Below are positions 21,956-32,727 of a stretch of 64,000 nt of DNA, one piece after another. The translations under genes were made by a program, and so were the position numbers. Every line of letters starts with the position of its first letter. Within the stretch, counting starts at the first letter, position 1. The notes beneath the pieces were generated by a model that worked only from the letters and a program-made list of their open reading frames with translations, was not told the origin of the DNA and ran no database searches. The stretch is from Nannocystis pusilla (GTDB lineage: Bacteria; Myxococcota_A; Polyangia; Nannocystales; Nannocystaceae), in contig NZ_JAPNKE010000002.1 of NCBI RefSeq assembly GCF_026626665.1, positions 3,101,204 through 3,165,203 on the forward strand, given 5' to 3'.

Positions 21956-23062
21956 ATGACGCGCCTCGTGCCGCCGTGCTGCCTCGCGTGGACGCTCGCT
22001 GCTTGCGGCGCGCCCGTCGTCACCACCACCGACGACGCCGGTACCACCACCACCAGTACCACCGGCACCACCACGACCGGCACCACCACGACCGGCACGA
22101 ACGCCCCCACCGGCGATACCTCCGACACCGCCCCGACCACCACCGGCGCCCCCGACGGCCGCCTGCGCCTCCACCAGCTGCAGGCGCTCGGGACGCACAA
22201 CAGCTATCACCTGTCGCCCGGGACTCTGGTCAAGGAGTGGGACTACACCCACTTGCCGCTCGATCAGCAGCTGGCCCAGCAGGGCGTCCGCAAGTTCGAG
22301 CTCGACCTGTGGTTCGGCGGCGTCGGCGAGCCGATCGCCGTCTATCACATCGACCTGCTCGACACCGCCTCGACCTGCGCCACCCTGGTCGACTGCTTGA
22401 TGACCTTGAAGACATGGTCGGACGGACATCTCATGCATCACCCGCTGTACGTGATGCTCGAGGTCAAGAGCGCGTTCGATCAGGCCACCGCGCAGGAGCT
22501 GCTGGCGACCCTCGAATCGCAGGTCCTGTCGGTGTGGCCGGAGGAGCGGCTGGTCGTGCCCGACGACGTCCAGGGCGGTGCCGCCAATCTGCGCGACGGC
22601 GTGGCCGCGGGCGGCTGGCCGGCGATCGACGACGCGCGCGGCAAGCTCTTGCTGGTGCTGCACGACGGCGGCAAGTGGCGCGAGGTCTACACCGCCGGCG
22701 GCACCTCGACGGCCGGGCGCCTGCTCTTCCCCGACGCATTCGGCGACCTGACGCTGCCGTTCGCCGCCGTCCACTCGCTCAACGACCCGGTCGGCGACGC
22801 GGCGCGGATCGACGCCGCGGTGGCGGCCGGGCACCTCGTGCGCACTCGCGCCGACGCCGACAACGTCGAGCCGAGCGCCGGCGACACCGCGCGCGGCGAC
22901 GCGGCGCTGGCCAGCGGGGCGCACTTCATCAGCACCGACTATCCGCCGCCGAAGGGCGCCAAGTACGACTACGTGTTCGCCATCCCGGACGGCACGCCGT
23001 CGCGCTGCAACCCGCGCACGGCGCCGCCGGACTGCACGCCGGCGGCGATCGAGGCGCTGTGA
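21956..23062 (+). CDS. Ca2+-dependent phosphatidylinositol-phospholipase C-like lipoprotein
   Basis: A 368-residue lipoprotein (signal ending TLAACGAP), a Thr-rich linker, then a PLC-like TIM barrel. Signatures are LQALGTHNSYH (first catalytic-type His with the N-S-Y pattern), RKFELDLWF (metal-binding Glu/Asp strand), IAVYHIDLLD (second His) and a final FISTDYPPPKGAKYDYVF strand. The order matches the bacterial PI-PLC-C1-type family, which hydrolyses phosphoinositides or related lipids; the true substrate is unknown. The stretch LKTWSDGHLMHHP is family-like although its DNA also resembles a repeat unit. It ends 4 bp before a convergent Cys-rich lipoprotein gene. Confidence 0.8.
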   Translation: MTRLVPPCCLAWTLAACGAPVVTTTDDAGTTTTSTTGTTTTGTTTTGTNAPTGDTSDTAPTTTGAPDGRLRLHQLQALGTHNSYHLSPGTLVKEWDYTHLPLDQQLAQQGVRKFELDLWFGGVGEPIAVYHIDLLDTASTCATLVDCLMTLKTWSDGHLMHHPLYVMLEVKSAFDQATAQELLATLESQVLSVWPEERLVVPDDVQGGAANLRDGVAAGGWPAIDDARGKLLLVLHDGGKWREVYTAGGTSTAGRLLFPDAFGDLTLPFAAVHSLNDPVGDAARIDAAVAAGHLVRTRADADNVEPSAGDTARGDAALASGAHFISTDYPPPKGAKYDYVFAIPDGTPSRCNPRTAPPDCTPAAIEAL

Positions 23063-23066
23063 CGCG

Positions 23067-24041
23067 CTACTGCATGATGCCGCAGATGCCCACCGTCTCG
23101 TAGCCCGGCGTCGCCGCGCCCTGCTCGAACCAGGGCACGCAGCTCAGCGTGTCGTCGTACTCGAGGCAGCTGTCGGGCGATTCGAGGTCGCACCACACCG
23201 AGCAGCAGTACGGGGTTTTGCAGGTGGGCAGGTTCTCGCCGAAGATGCACAGGTTGCCCGGGTCGCAGCCCGACAGCGCGTAGCAGGAATCGCCGTACTT
23301 GCCGAGGTCGGGGAACACGCGCGGCATGCAGACGAAGTGCGGCGCGCCGAGGGCGGCCTCGTTGGGCACGCACGTCTCGCCGGGGCTGCAGTCCTGCAGC
23401 AGCGGGTCGCACTTGCTGAAGCAGACCGGGACCGTCGGCTCGAACAGGAAGGCGCAGCGGTCCTCGGGCTTGGGGCAATTCGGCGCGTCCATGTTGCCGG
23501 TGCAGTAGGCCACGCAGGTCGCCTTGCCGGTGTTCTCGAGGTCGAGGCAAATGGAGCCTCTGTCGCAGTTGTCGATGCCGTCGCCGAACTTGCCCGGCAC
23601 CACGCAGTCCTCGCCCGGCAGCGCGGGGTTGAGGTCGACCGGGACGCAGCGCGTGCCGTTGGGGAACGGCCCGCCGTCCTCGTTCCACGCGGTGCACTTC
23701 TGGTCGGCCGGACAGTCCTGCATGAACAGGTTGCACTGCCCGCCCACGCTCCCCATATCGTCGATCGTCATCGTCGTCGTCGGCGGCGGCTCCGAGGTCG
23801 ACGTCGTCGCGGCGGTCGGGCTCGTGGCGGTCGACGTGTCGCTGTCGGTGGTGGTCCCTGGGGACGTCGTCGTCGTCGTCTCGGCGCCCGCGGTGGTGCC
23901 CTTGGGCTCACGCGAACAGCCGACCGCGAGGGCGACGATTCCGGCGAGGGTGGACAGTTGGACGGAGGTTCGGGTCAGGCGTCCCACAACGGCAGCGTAG
24001 CGCAACCGCGGGCGGAGGGACGTGTGCAACTGTCTGCGCAA
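23067..24041 (-). CDS. Cysteine-rich lipoprotein of unknown function
   Basis: Lipoprotein with an LAVGC box; the signal is long from the ATG at 24041, and a GTG near 23987 would give a normal-length one. After a Thr/Ser-rich linker comes a region of about 230 residues with more than 20 Cys in repeats of the type CNLFMQDCPADQKCTAW, CDPLLQDCSPGETCVPN and GCDPGNLCIFGENLPTC. The pattern C-x(3-6)-D-C-x(4)-C-x-P is common to many secreted Nannocystaceae-like proteins and suggests small disulphide-rich modules. No enzyme motif is visible. The frame is intact. Confidence 0.75.
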   Translation of the reverse strand: MRRQLHTSLRPRLRYAAVVGRLTRTSVQLSTLAGIVALAVGCSREPKGTTAGAETTTTTSPGTTTDSDTSTATSPTAATTSTSEPPPTTTMTIDDMGSVGGQCNLFMQDCPADQKCTAWNEDGGPFPNGTRCVPVDLNPALPGEDCVVPGKFGDGIDNCDRGSICLDLENTGKATCVAYCTGNMDAPNCPKPEDRCAFLFEPTVPVCFSKCDPLLQDCSPGETCVPNEAALGAPHFVCMPRVFPDLGKYGDSCYALSGCDPGNLCIFGENLPTCKTPYCCSVWCDLESPDSCLEYDDTLSCVPWFEQGAATPGYETVGICGIMQ

Positions 24042-24124
24042 CGCCGGCTCGCGACGAAGCCGATCGCGCGGTCGCTCGTGGCGACAGTGCGACCGGCTCC
24101 AGCGGTACGAAGGGACCGTTGTGC

Positions 24125-24682
24125 TCAGGCGACGCGGTAACGGGTGCCGCGGGCCTTGCCCGTCCAGGTCACCTGGCCGGCCTCGATCAGGCGGTTGACC
24201 GCCGAACGGACCTGCATGTTGGTGCCACCGACGCGCCGCTGGATCTCGCCGGCGCCGGCCGGACCGCCGATGGACTTCAGCGCCTCGAAGACGCTGTTGT
24301 CGAACGCCTCGCGGCCCGTGGGCGTGCGGGTGTTCACCTCGGCAGCGGGCTCGGCCTTGGCGCCCTTGCCGGCCTTGGCGGGCGCCGCGGCGCTGTCCTT
24401 GGCGGGGCGGGACTCGGCGGGCGCTTTCGCCACCGGCTTGCGGCCGGGCCGCCCGGGGCGACCGGCACGCGGTGCCACGATCGTCGCGGGCTCGCGGGCG
24501 GCGCCCTCGGGGTTCAAGAGATCCTGGACGGTGATCGAGCTGAGGAGCTTGCCCAGCTCACCCTTCGACAATTGATGCAGTTCGCCGAGCGTCAGCTCGG
24601 AGTTCTGGCGCAGCAGATCCACCAGGATCTGGCGCTTACGGCCTTCGACCGCGGACACCAGGGACACGTCGTACTTGGACAT
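24125..24682 (-). CDS. Winged-helix protein with AT-hook-like linker, probable DNA-binding
   Basis: A 185-residue protein in three parts: an N-terminal helical domain (residues 1-60, VEGRKRQILVDLLRQNSELT), a basic linker containing AGRPGRPGRKP, which resembles an AT-hook, and Ala/Lys-rich spacers, and a C-terminal winged helix of about 65 residues (FDNSVFEALKSIGGPAGAGE ... RLIEAGQVTWTGKARGTRYRV). The layout suggests a nucleoid-associated or transcription-regulating protein; the target is unknown. It lies 92 bp downstream of icmF on the same strand, so the two may share a transcript. Confidence 0.65.
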   Translation of the reverse strand: MSKYDVSLVSAVEGRKRQILVDLLRQNSELTLGELHQLSKGELGKLLSSITVQDLLNPEGAAREPATIVAPRAGRPGRPGRKPVAKAPAESRPAKDSAAAPAKAGKGAKAEPAAEVNTRTPTGREAFDNSVFEALKSIGGPAGAGEIQRRVGGTNMQVRSAVNRLIEAGQVTWTGKARGTRYRVA

Positions 24683-24774
24683 GGCCGTTAGGCTAGCACA
24701 AGACTTTGGACACGATGGAATCTATTTGCACACTCACAGGCAATTTCATCCCACCTGACCTGCATCCTCAGTCC

Positions 24775-27700
24775 TCACATCGAGCGACGATACTCGCCGC
24801 CCACCTCGAACAACGCCCTGGAGATCTGTCCCAAACTGCAGACTCGTGCCGTCTCCATAAGCGCAGCGAAAGTGTTGCCACCCGACAACGCGACTTGCCG
24901 CAGCCGCTCGAGCGCCGCGGGTGCCGCCTCCGCGTGACGGGCCTGAAACGCCCGCAAACGGTCGATCTGAGCGGTCTTCTCGGCGTGGCTCGCGCGGGTC
25001 AAGTTGAGGCCGGCCGCCTCCTCGTCACCTGTCCGGTTGGGGTTGATGAAGGTGTTCACTCCGATGATCGGGAGATCGCCCGAATGTTTGCGCTGTTCAT
25101 AGAGCAGGCTTTCGTCCTGGATCTTCCCTCGCTGGTATTGCCGCTCCATCGCCCCGAGCACTCCGCCGCGCTCGTCGAGTCGGAGGAATTCGGCGAGCAC
25201 CGCCTCCTCCACCAGTTCGGTCAGCTCTTCGACGATATAGCTGCCCTGCAGCATGTTCTCGGTCTTCGCCAGGCCCTGCTCGCGGGTGATGATGAGCTGG
25301 ATCGCCATGGCCCGCCGCACGCTCGCCTCGGTCGGCGTCGTGATCGCCTCGTCGTACGCGTTCGTGTGCAGGCTATTGCAGTGATCGTAGTAGGCGAAAA
25401 GCGCCTGCAACGTCGTGCGGATGTCGTTGAAGTCGATCTCCATCGCGTGCAGCGAACGGCCGGACGTCTGGATGTGATATTTCAGCTTCTGACTGCGCTC
25501 GTCGGCGCCGTAGAGGTCGCGCATGGCGATGGCCCAGATCCGGCGCGCGACCCGGCCGATCACCGTGTACTCGCTGTCGAGGCCGTTCGAGAAGAAGAAG
25601 CTCAGGTTGGGCGCGAAGTCGTCGACGCCGAGGCCGCGGGCCCGGTAGTACTCGACGAACGTGAACCCGTTCGACAGCGTGAACGCCAGCTGCGTGATCG
25701 GGTTCGCCCCCGCCTCGGCGATGTGGTAGCCGCTGATCGACACCGAGTAGTAGTTCCGCACCTTCTTCTGAATGAAGTACTGCTGGATGTCTCCCATCAT
25801 CCGCAGCGCGAACTCGATCGAGAAGATGCAGGTGTTCTGGGCCTGGTCCTCCTTGAGGATGTCGGCCTGCACCGTGCCGCGCACGACCTGCAGCGTGCGA
25901 TCGGCGATGACCGCCCGCTCCGCTTCAGTGACCGCGCGCCCGAGCTTCGCCTCTTCGCGCTCGACCTGCTGATCGATCGCGGTGTTCATGTAGAAGGCCA
26001 GCAGGATCGGCGCCGGCCCGTTGATCGTCATGCTGACGGACGTCGCCGGATCGCACAGATCGAAGCCCTGATACAGCAGCTTGGCGTCGTCGAGCGTGCA
26101 GATGCTGACACCGCTCTCGCCGATCTTGCCGAACACGTCGGGCCGCTCGTCGGGGTCCCAGCCGTACAGCGTCACCGAGTCGAACGCCGTCGACAGCCGC
26201 TTGGCCGGCTCGCCCGCCGACAGGTAATGGAAGCGCTCGTTGGTGCGGGCCGGCCCGCCCTCGCCGGCGAACATCCGCTTCGGATCCTCGCCCTCGCGCT
26301 TGAACGGGAACACGCCGCCGGTGAACGGGAAGGAGCCCGGCAGGTTCTCGAGCAGTCCGAACCGCACCAGCGCCCCCGGCTCGTCGTCGCGCGGCGTCGC
26401 CACGCGCGGCTGCAGCGTGCCCGACAGCGTCTGCACCTGGGTCGGATAGCGGACCTGCGACTGCCGGATCTTCACCACGAACTCCGGCTCGCGATACGCC
26501 GCGAACAGCTTGGGCAGCTCCTCGAGCGCCCGCCGCGTGTCGGAGTCGAGCTGGCCGCGCAGCTCCTCGAGCTTGCGCGAGAACGCCGACGCGTCGGCCT
26601 CGTCGGCCAGCAGGCGCTGCGCCGTCGTCAGCGCCCCGATCTCGCGCGCCAGCTGGACCTGCCGCTTGACCCGCGCCTTGTATCCGCGGACCTGTCGCAC
26701 GATCTCGGCCAGGTAATGTTGACGCTCCGACGGGATCAAATCGCTGATGTCGGACACGACCGCCCGCAGCTCCGCGGGGATCGAGCACACCCACGGCGCG
26801 TCCGGCCGCCGCTCGCTGAGCGCCCCGCACAGCGCCGCGTACAGCCCGTTGACGCCGCGATCGAAGAATCGACTGGCGACGGTGCCGAACACCGGCAGCT
26901 TGTCGTCGGCCACCGAATACGGGATGTCGCGGTTGCGCCGGACCTGCTTGCGGACGTCGCGGAGGGCGTCCTTGCTGCCCTTGTGTTCGAACTTGTTGAC
27001 CGCGATGAATTGCGCCGCGTCGAGCATCTCGATCTTCTCGAGCTGACTGGGCGCGCCGTACTCCGCGGTCATCACGTAAAGGCAGAGGTCGGCGATTCGG
27101 GTGACCTCGGCGTCGCCCTGGCCGATGCCCGACGTCTCGACGATCACCAGATCGTAACCGACGCGCTGCAGCAGCCGGACGATGTCGTCGGTCGCCCGCG
27201 ACAGCTCGACCCCGGCCGCGCGCGTCGCCAGGCTGCGCATCATCACTCGAGGATCGCGCAGCGCGTTCATGCGGATGCGGTCGCCGAGCAGCGCGCCGCC
27301 GGTGCGCCGCCGCGTCGGATCGACCGACACCACCGCGATCCGCCGATCGGCGTGGTCACGCAGCAGGCGCGCCAGCAGCTCGTCGGTCAGCGACGACTTG
27401 CCCGCGCCGCCGGTGCCGGTGATGCCGAGCACCGGCGCCCGCTTCTCGCCCGCGTCGGCCTGCAGCGCCGTCAGCAGCGGCTGCTCGCCGCCCGCCGCGA
27501 CCGCGGCCTCGACCGCCGTCATCAAGCGCGCCAGCCGACTCTTGTGATCGGCCGCGGTCAACGCCCCGGGCTCGCGCAGCGCCGCCAGCTCGGCCAGCGG
27601 ATCGGCCGGCGCGGTGGCGAAGTCGGCGCCCGCGAGGATCATGTCGATCATCCCCGTGAGCCCGTGACGTCGCCCGTCCTCGGGGCTGAAGATGCGCCGC

Positions 27701-28101
27701 ACCCCGTACGCGTGCAGCTCCTCGATCTCGCGCGGGACGATGACGCCGCCGCCGCCGCCCCACACCGTGATGTGCTCGGCCCCCTTCTCGCGCAGGAGGT
27801 CGACCATGTACTTGAAGTATTCGATGTGGCCGCCCTGGTAGGAGCTGACCGCGATCGCCTGCGCATCCTCCTGGATCGCCGCGTCGACGACCTCCTCGGC
27901 GCCGCGGTTGTGCCCGAGATGGATCACCTCCGCGCCGCCCGCCTGGAGCACCCGCCGCATCACGCCGATCGCGGCGTCGTGACCGTCGAACAGGGCGGCG
28001 GCCGTCACCACGCGGATCTTGTGGCGCGCGACGTAGCGCTCATTTTCTGCGTTCGCAACCGGGTTTACAGGGGTAGCTTGCTTTGGATCGACGCTGGCCA
28101 T
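24775..28101 (-). CDS. icmF: Fused isobutyryl-CoA mutase IcmF
   Basis: Adenosylcobalamin-dependent mutase fused with its own G-protein chaperone; interconverts isobutyryl-CoA and n-butyryl-CoA (some family members prefer related acyl-CoAs). The 1,108-residue unbroken frame has the expected order: B12-binding domain with the lower-ligand motif around D39-x-H41 (LFDGHDAAIGVMRR), MeaB-like GTPase with Walker A GTGGAGKSS at residues 229-237 and a NKFEHKG guanine-specificity motif, a linker, then the substrate-binding TIM barrel (TSVSMTINGPAPILLAFYMN; QTSGRSLHAMEIDFND; NTFINPNRTGDEEA). It links branched-chain acid and butyrate metabolism. Upstream, 101 bp separate it from a divergent gene. A 1,145-residue antisense frame is a GC-skew shadow. 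Confidence 0.95.
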   Translation of the reverse strand: MASVDPKQATPVNPVANAENERYVARHKIRVVTAAALFDGHDAAIGVMRRVLQAGGAEVIHLGHNRGAEEVVDAAIQEDAQAIAVSSYQGGHIEYFKYMVDLLREKGAEHITVWGGGGGVIVPREIEELHAYGVRRIFSPEDGRRHGLTGMIDMILAGADFATAPADPLAELAALREPGALTAADHKSRLARLMTAVEAAVAAGGEQPLLTALQADAGEKRAPVLGITGTGGAGKSSLTDELLARLLRDHADRRIAVVSVDPTRRRTGGALLGDRIRMNALRDPRVMMRSLATRAAGVELSRATDDIVRLLQRVGYDLVIVETSGIGQGDAEVTRIADLCLYVMTAEYGAPSQLEKIEMLDAAQFIAVNKFEHKGSKDALRDVRKQVRRNRDIPYSVADDKLPVFGTVASRFFDRGVNGLYAALCGALSERRPDAPWVCSIPAELRAVVSDISDLIPSERQHYLAEIVRQVRGYKARVKRQVQLAREIGALTTAQRLLADEADASAFSRKLEELRGQLDSDTRRALEELPKLFAAYREPEFVVKIRQSQVRYPTQVQTLSGTLQPRVATPRDDEPGALVRFGLLENLPGSFPFTGGVFPFKREGEDPKRMFAGEGGPARTNERFHYLSAGEPAKRLSTAFDSVTLYGWDPDERPDVFGKIGESGVSICTLDDAKLLYQGFDLCDPATSVSMTINGPAPILLAFYMNTAIDQQVEREEAKLGRAVTEAERAVIADRTLQVVRGTVQADILKEDQAQNTCIFSIEFALRMMGDIQQYFIQKKVRNYYSVSISGYHIAEAGANPITQLAFTLSNGFTFVEYYRARGLGVDDFAPNLSFFFSNGLDSEYTVIGRVARRIWAIAMRDLYGADERSQKLKYHIQTSGRSLHAMEIDFNDIRTTLQALFAYYDHCNSLHTNAYDEAITTPTEASVRRAMAIQLIITREQGLAKTENMLQGSYIVEELTELVEEAVLAEFLRLDERGGVLGAMERQYQRGKIQDESLLYEQRKHSGDLPIIGVNTFINPNRTGDEEAAGLNLTRASHAEKTAQIDRLRAFQARHAEAAPAALERLRQVALSGGNTFAALMETARVCSLGQISRALFEVGGEYRRSM

Positions 28102-28202
28102 GGCTTCCGGGCGACCTCGGCGGTCAGCTTAGGCCCGACCTGAGAGCCCCGGGCCGGGTTTTTTTGCTTGAGGTCGCGGCTTGCCTCACAATCGTCCCAG
28201 GT

Positions 28203-29200
28203 ATGACATCGGCACACAGAAGCGCCTTTATGACCACCCTGAGGGTCGCGCTGCTCGGCGCCTTGCTCGTACCCACGAACGCCGACGCCGCCGGCAGCGG
28301 GCGGCTCGGCTGGTCGAACGCCCCGCGCTGGCGCCTGCCCGCCGTCCGCCCGCCCGACTGCCCGCAAGGCTACGCCGGCGACCGAGCTCTGGTACAGGTC
28401 GCAAGCGCCAGGTGCAAGGAGACAGGTCCTCCGGGACAGGCGCAACCGCGACCGACGGCCGCGCGTCCGTCTGCGCGGCCGGCTACGCAGGCGCGCCCCG
28501 AGCCGGCGCGCGCGCCGGCGCCCGTGTGGACGCCGACCGCTACCACCGCGGGCCCCGACGCGACCGCGCTGATGGCGATGAGCGCCGCGCGCTGCCACGA
28601 CTACTTGCGCGAGCGCGAGGTCGAGTTCGTCGCCCTCGATCGCGACGAGGCGCCCGAGGTCGCGATCCCCGTGCGTCTGCGGGGCTCGATCGCGGGGGTC
28701 GCCTTCACGATCCCGTGGAGCTCCGATCTCGAGCGCGACGCCCACGCATGTGGGACTGTCGCCTGGTCGCCGCTGTGGTGCCGCTCGCCGAGTGGCTGCA
28801 CGCCCGGGGCGTCACCGAGGTGCAGTATTTTTCCGCCCTGCGCCGGGGCAAGATCGTGCAGCAGAAGCCGAAGAGTCAGCACAACCTCGGCCTCGCGCTC
28901 GATCTTTACGCCGTGCGACGTGGGAGTGACGCGGCCGCCACGGTCGAGGACCACTATCCGCGGCGGACGCTGCGGCGCTGCCCGGGGCCGGGAGAGCGCG
29001 GGCCCGGAGCATCACCGTCGGCGGGAGCCCCGGCCTCGGAGCTCCTCCTCGGCCTGGTCTGCGTCGCCACCGAGGGCGGGCTCGTACACACCCTGCTTAC
29101 ACCGGATCACGACCGGGCACACGCCAATCACCTGCACCTCGACCTCAAGGCCGGCCAGAGCAGCCCTGCCGACCCGTTCGTCAGCTTCCACGGCACCTGA
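28203..29200 (+). CDS. Extensin-like (LAS-type) peptidase-fold exported protein (frameshifted near 28750)
   Basis: Exported protein (signal TTLRVALLGALLVPTNADA) with the C-terminal domain of the extensin-like family. The second half, one base out of phase after a break near 28750, has VVPLAEWLHARGVTEVQYFS, SQHNLGLALDLYAV (the metal-binding S-x-H-x-x-G-x-A-x-D pattern) and RAHANHLHLDLK (the NHxHxD metal-binding tail). These match zinc D-Ala-D-Ala/LAS-type peptidase folds, so cell-wall modification is likely but not proven. Its low-complexity N-terminal region (ARCKETGPPGQAQPRP) is encoded by four units of the dispersed 14-bp repeat. An in-frame ATG at 28230 is an alternative start. Confidence 0.75.
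28392..28445 (-). repeat. Four-unit repeat run (C variant) inside the extensin-like gene
   Basis: Read on the minus strand: four units whose CAGG cores on the plus strand start at 28395, 28409, 28423 and 28437, a period of exactly 14 bp. The best unit reads GGACCTGTCTCC. It is the reverse orientation of most other runs. Confidence 0.8.
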
Positions 29201-29321
29201 GTGGCGGCGCCCCCGCTCGCTGCGGCGGGCGGAGATTTCGCCGGAGACGCGAATCGAGCCTACTCCTCGCGCCGATGGTGGCGTGGCGGCCAAGACGATA
29301 CACTCCCGAGCCAGTCGACGA

Positions 29322-30790
<1,469 letters not shown>

Positions 30791-30879
30791 GTGCGTGGCT
30801 CACGGCGCGCCGCGAAGCCGCCGTCTTGTGAGGCCGGGCCCTTGTCCCGCGGGGTCGGCTTTGCCAAGCTTGGCCCCCC

Positions 30880-32147
30880 ATGGCCCAGCAGCAAGATGAA
30901 GACTTCGCCGCGATGTTTGAAGCCCAGGGTGCGCAGACGCGCGCCAGGCTGAGCAAGCGCGTGCGCCCGGACAGCTCGTCGAGGGTCCGGTGGTCGAGAT
31001 CGGCGCCGACAGCGTGTTCCTCGACATCGGCGCCAAGAGCGAGGGGCGGATCGAACGCGCCCAGCTCCTCGACAAGGAAGGCAACCTCAAGGTCAAGGTC
31101 GGCGACAAGCTGCGAGCCACCGTCGCGTCCGTCTCGGGCGACGGCATCCAGCTGGTGGTCGCCATCGGCAAGGGCGGCATCGACACCCAGTCGCTGGAGC
31201 TCGCGCTGCAGAGCGGCGTGCCCGTCGAGGCCACCGTCACCAAGGCGGTCAAGGCCGGCCTCGAGGTCGAGCTCGGCAGCGTGCGCGCCTTCTGCCCCGC
31301 CTCGCAGGTCGACCTCGGCTTCGCCCAGGACCTCGAGCGCTTCGTCGGCACCAAGCAGTTCTTCAAGGTCATCGAGATCCGCGACGGCGGCCGCTCGGTC
31401 ATCGTCTCGCGCAAGGCCGTCCTCAAGGACGAGCGCGAGAACCAGGCCAAGGCGGTGCGCGAGCGCCTCGTCGTCGGCGCCGAGCTCGAGGGCATCGTCC
31501 AGACCATCCAGCCCTACGGCGCCTTCATCGACCTCGGCGGCATCGAGGGCATGGTCCACATCTCCGAGCTCGGCCACGGCCGCGTCGACAAGATCGCCGA
31601 CGTGATCAAGATCGGCGAGACCGTGAAGGTGCGCGTGCTGGCGGTCGAGCCGCGCGGCACCAGCCCGACCGACCTCAAGATCAGCCTGTCGATGAAGTCG
31701 GCCGATCAGTCGACCGAGTCCGCCCCCAGCGCTGCCGTCGAGCAGGTGCTGCCGGGCAAGGTCGGCCAGGTCACCAACTTCGGCGTGTTCGTCGACACCG
31801 AGATCGGCCGCGGCCTCGTCCCGACCAGCGAGCTCGGCCTGCCGCCCAACGCCGACCCCAAGCGCGCCTTCCCGGTCGGCAAGGACGTCGAGGTGGTCGT
31901 CCTCGGCCGCGGCGGCGGCGAGGGCAAGCTCCGCTTCAGCATTCAGGGCGTCGCGGCCGCCGAGGAGCGCTCGGCCTTCAAGACCTTCGCCAAGGAGGCC
32001 AAGAAGGGCGCCGGCGGCGGCAAGGGCCTCGGCAGCCTCGGCGACCTCATGAAGGACCTGCAGGGCAAGCTCCCCGACGCCAAGCCCGCCCAGACGCGCG
32101 AGGGCGCCGGCGAGGCCAAGCCGGCCGCCACCCGCCGCCGCGCCTGA
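30880..32147 (+). CDS. S1-domain RNA-binding protein (frameshifted near 30980)
   Basis: About 420 residues with three S1 RNA-binding modules: VVEIGADSVFLDIGAKSEGR, then GIVQTIQPYGAFIDLGGIEG (the closest to consensus) and GKVGQVTNFGVFVDTEIGRG, with less typical repeats between and a Gly/Lys-rich tail. It resembles the S1/Tex-like proteins of deltaproteobacteria rather than full six-domain ribosomal protein S1. The ATG at 30880 (MAQQQDEDFAAMFEAQ) is upstream of a one-base break near 30980; without repair the frame would begin at 30990. Likely role: RNA binding in translation or decay. A strong intrinsic terminator follows 14 bp after the stop. Confidence 0.83.
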
Positions 32148-32160
32148 GCCCCTCCCGCTG

Positions 32161-32198
32161 AAATCGGAGCAGCGTCCGCGCGGCTCCGATTTTCTTTT
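32161..32198 (+). terminator. Rho-independent terminator of the S1-protein gene
   Basis: Perfect 10-bp stem AAATCGGAGC (32161-32170) / GCTCCGATTT (32183-32192), a 12-nt loop, and a T-rich tail to 32198 (TTTCTTTT). It is placed just after the S1-protein stop codon. Confidence 0.88.
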
Positions 32199-32321
32199 GG
32201 TCGCCGCGCCCAGGCGAGCGCCCCACGACGCCCATTGCCATCGCCGGCGGAGCGCCCGCCGATAGTCGACCCCTGGCCGCCCCGTCATGCCGCGATCGGC
32301 CAGAGCAGCATCGGCCGAGCC

Positions 32322-32716
32322 CCGCTCACATAGGACCTGGAGGACATGTCCATTCGGACATGCCCCTTGGGACAACGTGACGACACCCCCCGCCGGCCAC
32401 ATCGCCGCTCACATCATAACCCCGGACATGTCCCCTGCCGACGACAGCCGCGCGTCGGCGACCCTCGCCCTACCCACCGCGCATGTCCCCGGGCCGACGA
32501 CAAACGCGGACGACGACCCTCGCCGCATGGGACCCCCCGGGCGTGTCCGCTGCCCGACGACGACGCTCGGGCGACGACCCTCGCCGCTGACATCGGACCC
32601 ACCGGACATGTCCATCCGGACAGGCCCATGGGCCCGCCCGCTGACGACCGCTCGGCGCCGCTCACATAGGGTCTGGAGGACATGTCCATGCGGACATGTC
32701 CTCATCGGGCCTCGCG
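32322..32716. repeat. Repeat-filled convergent gap: GGACATGTCC runs plus a ~60-bp degenerate tandem array
   Basis: No gene is seen from 32199 to 32727. Two long copies of one composite element (32322-32362 and 32658-32698, 38 of 41 bases identical by eye) each contain a run of GGACATG units at 14-bp spacing. Between them, units starting with (G)CATGTCC/GCGTGTCC near 32424, 32485, 32545 and 32596 are each followed by CCGACGAC and GACGACCCTCGCC words, a degenerate tandem repeat of about 60 bp. Confidence 0.75.
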
Positions 32717-32727
32717 CCCAGGTGCTG

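Noticed and set aside
24706..28143. Very long plus-strand open frame (1,145 codons) antisense to icmF, and similar long antisense frames over dnaK, mutS, the A2M gene and guaA
   Set aside because: Composition is Arg/Ala/Gly/Asp-rich with no domain; these arise from high GC at third positions opposite real genes whose motifs are certain.
28155..28170. T-run after GGGCCGGG as an intrinsic terminator
   Set aside because: The stem is short and lies upstream of the only plus-strand gene there, between divergent genes, so it terminates nothing obvious.
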